In this document: piece after piece, positions 5,664 to 9,076 of the stretch
Numbering within the stretch: position 1 is the first letter of the stretch
How the letters are laid out: each line of letters opens with the position of its first letter
Assembly: GCA_031264395.1 (NCBI GenBank)
Contig: JAISEB010000241.1
Span: forward strand, 1 to 9,076
Source of the DNA: Treponema sp.
Lineage (GTDB): Bacteria > Spirochaetota > Spirochaetia > Treponematales > Breznakiellaceae
Reading direction: 5' to 3'
Length of the DNA stretch: 9,076 nucleotides
Made by a program: the position numbers and the translations under genes
Notes under the pieces: model-generated
What the model was told of the DNA's origin: nothing
Databases searched by the model: none
Seen by the model: only the letters and a program-made list of their open reading frames with translations

Positions 5664-8066
5664 TCAGCCGGCGTTACCGGTGTTGCCGATGTTATCGGCG
5701 TTAATCGAACCGATTACCGCCTCAACTTTTTCCGGCGTCAGATCCGGGCTCAGCATGGATATTGAACGGAGGGGCATTTCCATTACCATCTTTTCCATCA
5801 TGAGGCGCAGTCCCGGATCGCCTCCCGCCTGCGCGGCAGCGGCAGCGCGGAAATTTTCGGCCATCTGCCTGCCTGTTTCCGTATCCTTGATGTCCTCGAG
5901 GCTATCGTTAACGGTGAAGGGTTCGCCGGGTTTCCTTTCGGCGGGAGGAAGGGGCCTTCCCAGAAGCGCTTCGAAGGCCGCGCCGCTTACGGCGAATTCC
6001 CCTTTTCCCTGAGAAAAATAGTCCGCCGCCTTTTCCCTGAGGGGCGCAAGCGCTTTTTCAAGGCCGTCCCCTTCAACCTCAATGTCCGCCCCCAGGCATG
6101 TGCCGGCGCTGCCCGAACAGGCAAACACCGTATAGGTCCCGCCTTCCAGCGCCCAGCGCGCGTGCGGCGCGTTGTAATAGGCAAAGCTCCGTTCATCGAG
6201 CGTTACGTTCACCGTCGCGCTTTCGCCGGGTTTAAGGGAAACCTTTACGAATTCCTTTAGTTCCCTGGGGGCCCTGAGTATGGCGGAAGACTTTGCCGCG
6301 ACATAGAACTGTACCGTTTCGGCGCCTTCCCTGTTTCCGGTATTCTTCACGGTAACTCCGGCCCGCAGCGCGCCGCCTTTTTTGAAGGAAGCTCCCTCCA
6401 GTTCCAGGCGGGAATATTCGAAAGACGTATAGGAAAGCCCGTAACCAAAAGGATAGGCCGTATCCTTGGCCGCGGCGTCATAATGGCGGTAACCGACAAA
6501 GATGCTTTCGCGGTATTCGGCGGTCTTTCCCTTTCCCGGATAGTAACGGTAAGGCGGGGTGTCCTCAAGGGAAAGCGGCCAGGTTTCGGCAAGCCTGCCT
6601 TCGGGATTGGCCGCCCCGGAGAGAAGATCCGCGGCCGCGGCGCCCGACGCCTGTCCGCCCAGATACATGAGGAGTATTCCCTTTACCTTGTCCGCCCAGG
6701 GAAGAAGGACGGGCGCGCCCAGATGGAGCACTACCGCCGTGTTGGGATTCGCCGCCGCGACGGCTTCTATCAATTTGTTGTGGCTTTCGGGCATGTCAAG
6801 GGAAGAGCGGTCAAAACCTTCGCTTTCGTATTCATCGGGAAGTCCCGCGAAGACGATGGCCGCGTCTTTTTTTGCGGCAAGAGAGGCGGCCTTTTCTATG
6901 AGGGCGGTCATGTCCGCTCCGGCGGCCGCCTCGTAACCCGGCTCGTACTCCGCCTCGAACCCCGCCGCGCGGAGCGCGTCAAAAGCGCCTTCAAGCCGCG
7001 TGGGGTTTATTTTGCTGCTCCCCGCGCCCTGATAGCGGGGAACTTTGGCGAAGGCGCCTATAACCGCGATGCTTTTCCCCGGGGCAATGGGCAGCATTCC
7101 TTCGTTTTTAAGGAGCACCGCCGATTTAGCCGCCGCCTTCCGCGCAAGCGCGTGATGGGCCGCCATGTCACAGGAAGCTCCCTTGTGCCGTTCGAGGTTT
7201 TTTTGCGAGGCGAGGATCAGTTCGATGATCCGCAGCACAACGGGATCAAGTTCCCCTTCACTTAAAACACCGCTTTTGAGGGCCTTGAGGATCTTCATGT
7301 CGTTGTATCCGCCTGAACCGGGCATTTCCAGATCCAGAGAAGCCTTGACGGCGTCAACGCGGTCGTCCATGGCGCCCCAGTCCGTCATTACAAGTCCTCT
7401 GAAGCCCCATTCATCGCGCAGAATACCGGAGAGGAGTCTTTTGTTTTCACACGCGTAGGTTCCGTTGAGCCGGTTATAGGAACACATCACCGTCCAGGGC
7501 CCGGATTTTTTCACGGCCCGCTCAAATCCGGCAAGATAGATTTCCCGCAGGGCCCGTTCGTCAACCACGGAATCGCTTGTCATGCGGCGCGTTTCCTGAT
7601 TGTTGGCGGCGTAATGTTTGAGGCTTGTCCCCACGCCCTTTTGCTGAATGCCTTTTATCAGAGCCGCCGCCATTTCACCAGTAAGGAAAGGATCTTCGCT
7701 GAAATACTCGAAGTTGCGGCCGCAGAGGGGGCTGCGCTTGATGTTCGCCCCCGGCCCAAGAATGACGGAAACCCGTTCGGCAAGGCATTCCTCGGCAATG
7801 GCCCCGCCAACTTCCACGAGCAGATCGCGGTCGAAGCTGCACGCCATGGCGGAGGCCACGGGAAAGCACGTCGCCGGAACGCTGTCGCCTATCCCCAGAT
7901 GATCGCTTTTCCCCGCCTGTTTGCGGAGGCCGTGGGGACCGTCCGTTACCATAATTGAAGAAAGCCCAAGGCGCGTAACGCTCTTCAGGTTCCAGAAATC
8001 CAGCCCGGAACAAAGCGAGGCTTTTTCTTCGGGCGTCAATTCAGCGAGTATTTCCCCGGACGTCAT
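5664..8066 (-). CDS. Glycoside hydrolase family 3, beta-glucosidase-like, cytoplasmic
   Basis: A protein of 800 residues that removes non-reducing beta-linked sugars from oligosaccharides by a retaining mechanism; beta-glucoside is the likeliest substrate, but the exact sugar is not readable. The N-terminal GH3 barrel shows MVTDGPHGLR (Asp42, substrate binding), GPGANIKRSPLCGRNFEYFSEDP (from about 104), KHYAAN (150-155) and VMTDWGA with nucleophile Asp229. The second domain contains ESEGFDR, with Glu416 a candidate acid/base. YPFGYGLSYTSF (about 538-549) leads into a fibronectin-III-like domain (to about 655: VTVKNTGNREGAETVQFYV, LKPGESATV). A C-terminal extension carries the MEMPLRSISM block. 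No signal peptide, so it probably acts on imported sugars. The ATG follows AGGGAG (8077-8072) by 5 bases. It heads a unit with the helicase, and a strong promoter lies about 80 bases upstream. The last four triplet groups form a 9-bp tandem repeat. Confidence 0.95.
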   Translation of the reverse strand: MTSGEILAELTPEEKASLCSGLDFWNLKSVTRLGLSSIMVTDGPHGLRKQAGKSDHLGIGDSVPATCFPVASAMACSFDRDLLVEVGGAIAEECLAERVSVILGPGANIKRSPLCGRNFEYFSEDPFLTGEMAAALIKGIQQKGVGTSLKHYAANNQETRRMTSDSVVDERALREIYLAGFERAVKKSGPWTVMCSYNRLNGTYACENKRLLSGILRDEWGFRGLVMTDWGAMDDRVDAVKASLDLEMPGSGGYNDMKILKALKSGVLSEGELDPVVLRIIELILASQKNLERHKGASCDMAAHHALARKAAAKSAVLLKNEGMLPIAPGKSIAVIGAFAKVPRYQGAGSSKINPTRLEGAFDALRAAGFEAEYEPGYEAAAGADMTALIEKAASLAAKKDAAIVFAGLPDEYESEGFDRSSLDMPESHNKLIEAVAAANPNTAVVLHLGAPVLLPWADKVKGILLMYLGGQASGAAAADLLSGAANPEGRLAETWPLSLEDTPPYRYYPGKGKTAEYRESIFVGYRHYDAAAKDTAYPFGYGLSYTSFEYSRLELEGASFKKGGALRAGVTVKNTGNREGAETVQFYVAAKSSAILRAPRELKEFVKVSLKPGESATVNVTLDERSFAYYNAPHARWALEGGTYTVFACSGSAGTCLGADIEVEGDGLEKALAPLREKAADYFSQGKGEFAVSGAAFEALLGRPLPPAERKPGEPFTVNDSLEDIKDTETGRQMAENFRAAAAAQAGGDPGLRLMMEKMVMEMPLRSISMLSPDLTPEKVEAVIGSINADNIGNTGNAG
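5667..5702 (-). repeat. Four tandem 9-bp units at the hydrolase 3' end
   Basis: On the coding strand: AACGCCGAT, AACATCGGC, AACACCGGT, AACGCCGGC, encoding NAD-NIG-NTG-NAG immediately before the stop. Each unit differs from its neighbour at only a few positions. The tract is also the translation-initiation neighbourhood of the helicase, whose ATG is at 5662. Confidence 0.85.
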
Positions 8067-8071
8067 ATTTT

Positions 8072-8077
8072 CTCCCT
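8072..8077 (-). promoter_or_regulatory. Ribosome binding site of the GH3 gene
   Basis: On the - strand AGGGAG lies 5 bases before the ATG at 8066. It supports this start over longer or shorter readings. Confidence 0.75.
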
Positions 8078-8130
8078 GTTTTTCACGATTACACCGAAAC
8101 TTCCGGACTTGCCCCGGAGGCGGCCGCCGT

Positions 8131-8142
8131 GAGGCGCGCCTC
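8131..8142. promoter_or_regulatory. 12-bp perfect palindrome near the predicted transcription start
   Basis: GAGGCGCGCCTC is identical to its reverse complement. Its centre is about 10 bases downstream of the start predicted from the - strand promoter at 8153-8179, where a repressor operator would act. A shorter palindrome GGCGGCCGCC lies at 8119-8128. High GC makes chance palindromes likelier, so operator function is inference. Confidence 0.35.
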
Positions 8143-8152
8143 CCGGTATAAG

Positions 8153-8179
8153 ACTATATTCTGCCCTTCCCTTTGTCAA
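8153..8179 (-). promoter_or_regulatory. Sigma70-type promoter for the GH3-helicase unit
   Basis: On the - strand a perfect TTGACA (8179-8174) is followed after 15 bases by TATAGT (8158-8153), 5 of 6 to consensus. The spacing is 2 below the optimum of 17. The predicted start is near 8146, giving a leader of about 80 bases before the ATG at 8066. It is the best promoter match in the region and in the right place and orientation. Confidence 0.6.
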
Positions 8180-8208
8180 ATACGCCGCCGGCCTATACCG
8201 GCTCAGTA

Positions 8209-8226
8209 TTCGCGGGGCACCGCGAA
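8209..8226. promoter_or_regulatory. Perfect 7-bp inverted repeat upstream of the GH3 promoter
   Basis: TTCGCGG - GGCA - CCGCGAA, 18 bases. No T-tract follows on either strand, so it is not an intrinsic terminator. Its centre lies roughly 71 bases upstream of the predicted - strand start, a typical position for an activator site, but no regulator is identified. Confidence 0.35.
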
Positions 8227-8256
8227 GTCCCGCGTAAAAATCCGGCAAGGGTTCCG

Positions 8257-8424
8257 GTGTTTACTTTTTTCAGCGTCACAATTCCCGTTAAGGCGGGATG
8301 GTTTGAAGAAGAAATTTACCGCGAGGTCGAAGAAGTCGAAAAAGTTGAAGAAAAAGAAAAAACCACGACGAACTTCTGGTTCGCCTTCACGGACAGGACG
8401 GACTTTTTAGTTTCAAATTTATAG
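8257..8424 (+). CDS. Doubtful small ORF with acidic/basic repeat tract
   Basis: A possible 55-residue product from a GTG at 8257 to TAG at 8422-8424, with AAGGG about 5 bases upstream of the start. The same frame can be extended to a TTG at 8173, but that start lies over the divergent promoter. The product has a hydrophobic beginning (VFTFFSVTIPV), a charged stretch (EEEIYREVEEVEKVEEKEK) and TTTNFWFAFTDRTDFLVSNL. The charged part comes from a 9-bp repeat. I recognise no family. It may be a chance reading of an A/G-rich spacer or a gene remnant. Confidence 0.2.
   Translation: MFTFFSVTIPVKAGWFEEEIYREVEEVEKVEEKEKTTTNFWFAFTDRTDFLVSNL
8326..8361 (+). repeat. Four 9-bp A/G-rich tandem units
   Basis: GTCGAAGAA, GTCGAAAAA, GTTGAAGAA, AAAGAAAAA in direct succession. 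They are purine-rich on the + strand and, if translated, in frame with the small ORF (VEE-VEK-VEE-KEK). Confidence 0.7.
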
Positions 8425-8452
8425 TTTGTCCCTGCAGGCGCGCGTTCCCGTA

Positions 8453-8481
8453 TTCCCTGAAACTCCTGGTTGTGGTAAAAT
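8453..8481 (+). promoter_or_regulatory. Candidate extended -10 promoter for the VOC gene
   Basis: TAAAAT (8476-8481) is preceded by TGG, forming an extended -10. A poor -35 candidate TTCCCT lies 17 bases upstream (8453-8458). The start would be near 8488, giving a leader of only about 13 bases. An alternative is the TATAGT at 8420-8425, which has no good -35 but would give a long leader including the hairpin at 8462-8494. Confidence 0.35.
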
Positions 8482-8494
8482 GTTTTTCAGGAGT
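8462..8494 (+). promoter_or_regulatory. Hairpin that would sequester the VOC ribosome binding site
   Basis: ACTCCTG (8462-8468) is the exact reverse complement of CAGGAGT (8488-8494), which contains the AGGAG Shine-Dalgarno (8489-8493) placed 7 bases before the ATG at 8501. A competing pairing, CCTGAAA (8456-8462) with TTTCAGG (8485-8491), shares part of the same strand. It matters only for transcripts that start upstream of about 8456. Confidence 0.4.
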
Positions 8495-8500
8495 AATACG

Positions 8501-8959
8501 ATGAAAACCCCCATTGATTTTAACGGCTTTATTCAGATTGCCGTTATTGTAAGGGATATTGAAAAGGCGGCCCGCGCCTGGGCGGAGCTTTTTAATGTAC
8601 CGGTACCGGAAATCACGGTTGATGAAAAGCGTCCCCGTTCGAATATCACTTACCGGGGTAAAGAGTCGGACTATGGCCTGAAACTTGCGGTGATCAACGC
8701 TAAAGATCGCGGCTTTGTTATCGAACTCCATGAGCCGGGGGAAGGGGACAGCACCTTTAAGGAATTCCTTGACAAACATGGGCAGGGGGTTCACCATCTG
8801 GGATTTCAGGCGGGTGAACGGCGGGATGCGGTTGTTGCGGAACTGGAGGAAAAAGGGTACGAAATGCGTACCATTGGCTACTACCCCGGAAGCAGCTGGA
8901 CTATTGTGGATTCCGAAGATTCTCTCGGGGTTAATTTGAATATCAAGCCCAAGGCATAG
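8501..8959 (+). CDS. VOC-fold (glyoxalase/methylmalonyl-CoA epimerase-like) protein
   Basis: A protein of 152 residues from the ATG at 8501, chosen because AGGAG lies 7 bases upstream; an in-frame upstream ATG at 8426 has no such site. Two beta-alpha-beta-beta-beta modules are visible: FIQIAVIVRDIEKAARAWAELF (about 10-31) with FVIELHEP (72-79), and GVHHLGFQ (96-103) with SLGVNLNIK (141-149). It resembles the single-domain methylmalonyl-CoA epimerase branch (GVHHLGF and IELHEP are typical). At the four usual metal-ligand places I read Gln12, Glu75, His99 (or His98) and Asn145; the first (normally His) and last (normally Glu) differ, so metal binding and the reaction are uncertain. It is probably cytoplasmic. 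It is coupled to the next glycosidase gene: its TAG stop lies within that gene's Shine-Dalgarno. The reaction cannot be assigned; a role in sugar metabolism is inferred from neighbours only. Confidence 0.85.
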   Translation: MKTPIDFNGFIQIAVIVRDIEKAARAWAELFNVPVPEITVDEKRPRSNITYRGKESDYGLKLAVINAKDRGFVIELHEPGEGDSTFKEFLDKHGQGVHHLGFQAGERRDAVVAELEEKGYEMRTIGYYPGSSWTIVDSEDSLGVNLNIKPKA

Positions 8960-8969
8960 GAGAAATACC

Positions 8970-9076
8970 ATGATTACACAGCCGCTTCATGACAACTGGA
9001 AAATGAGGAAGATCCCCGACAGGGAATATCTTCCCGCGAAGGTTCCCGGGTCCGTTTACAGCGATCTGCTTGCGAA
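8970..9076 (+). CDS. 5' end of a GH2 beta-mannosidase-like glycosidase (partial)
   Basis: Only the first 35 codons are inside the window. The start (ITQPLHDNWKMRKIP ... LPAKVPGSVYSDLLA) has the features of the N-terminal sugar-binding jelly-roll domain of GH2 beta-mannosidases: a Trp in 'xxxNWK' followed by a 'VPGSVYxDLL' motif. Beta-mannosidases of this type remove terminal mannose from beta-mannosides. No signal peptide, so it is probably cytoplasmic, like the GH3 enzyme across the intergenic region. AGGAG (8958-8962) overlaps the VOC stop codon and lies 7 bases before the ATG, so the two genes are co-transcribed and probably translationally coupled. Beta-galactosidase or beta-glucuronidase branches of GH2 are less likely but not excluded from so short a segment. 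Confidence 0.7.
   Translation, partial: MITQPLHDNWKMRKIPDREYLPAKVPGSVYSDLLA

Larger units (their letters stand above)
8067..8500. other. Divergent intergenic region between the hydrolase and VOC operons
   Basis: These 434 bases hold no convincing gene. From left to right they contain the hydrolase Shine-Dalgarno, two GC palindromes, a - strand promoter, a 7-bp-stem hairpin, an A/G-rich stretch with 9-bp repeats that is open in one + frame, a second TATAGT hexamer at 8420-8425, and the promoter, hairpin and ribosome site of the VOC gene. The region probably controls both glycosidase units. Confidence 0.7.

Noticed and set aside
6483..7265. 260-codon open frame on the + strand opposite the GH3 gene
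   Set aside because: The GH3 product on the - strand is well conserved across this stretch; the antisense reading is Arg/Gly-rich and featureless.
8187..8202. GCCGG-CCTATA-CCGGC inverted repeat
   Set aside because: A 5-bp stem in GC-rich sequence is expected by chance, and no T-tract follows.
8063..8248. 61-codon open frame on the - strand upstream of the GH3 gene
   Set aside because: It spans the predicted promoter and palindromes, has no family features, and overlaps the well-supported GH3 start.

Overview
The window looks like a bacterial chromosome segment, most likely from a spirochaete close to Treponema (possibly a gut or termite-gut type). This is inferred from gene style: a relaxed lipobox, an outer-membrane beta-barrel protein, and glycosidase operons lacking export signals. 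No rRNA or other decisive marker is present. No mobile element, tRNA, rRNA or CRISPR array is seen.

Left part (1-2432, + strand): the 3' end of one gene, a complete small lipoprotein gene that is its tandem paralogue, and a trypsin-like serine protease. The duplication includes the noncoding leader: the same stretch of stop codon, leader and Shine-Dalgarno region recurs before the lipoprotein and before the protease, so the three genes probably form one transcription unit. The protease has a complete His-Asp-Ser triad and is fused to a C-terminal domain that looks like an outer-membrane beta-barrel ending in Phe. This is the most unusual protein architecture here.

Middle part (8066 down to 2436, - strand): a tightly packed three-gene unit. 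A cytoplasmic family-3 glycoside hydrolase is followed after 1 base by a UvrD/PcrA-type DNA helicase, whose stop overlaps the TTG start of a GC-rich protein resembling a degenerate class-III aminotransferase. This last gene converges on the protease gene with a 3-base gap. In-frame short repeats run through the unit: a 9-bp x4 repeat at the hydrolase 3' end, a degenerate 15-bp repeat inside the helicase, and several G/C homopolymers in the last gene. A good sigma70-type promoter (TTGACA-N15-TATAGT), flanked by palindromes, precedes the unit.

Right part (8067-9076): a 434-bp divergent intergenic region with promoter elements, hairpins and a doubtful small ORF, then a + strand pair: a VOC-fold protein and the start of a GH2 beta-mannosidase-like gene whose ribosome-binding site overlaps the VOC stop codon. 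The glycosidases on either side of the shared intergenic region suggest a local locus for intracellular breakdown of beta-linked oligosaccharides (beta-glucosides/beta-mannosides), with the helicase carried as a passenger of the hydrolase operon.
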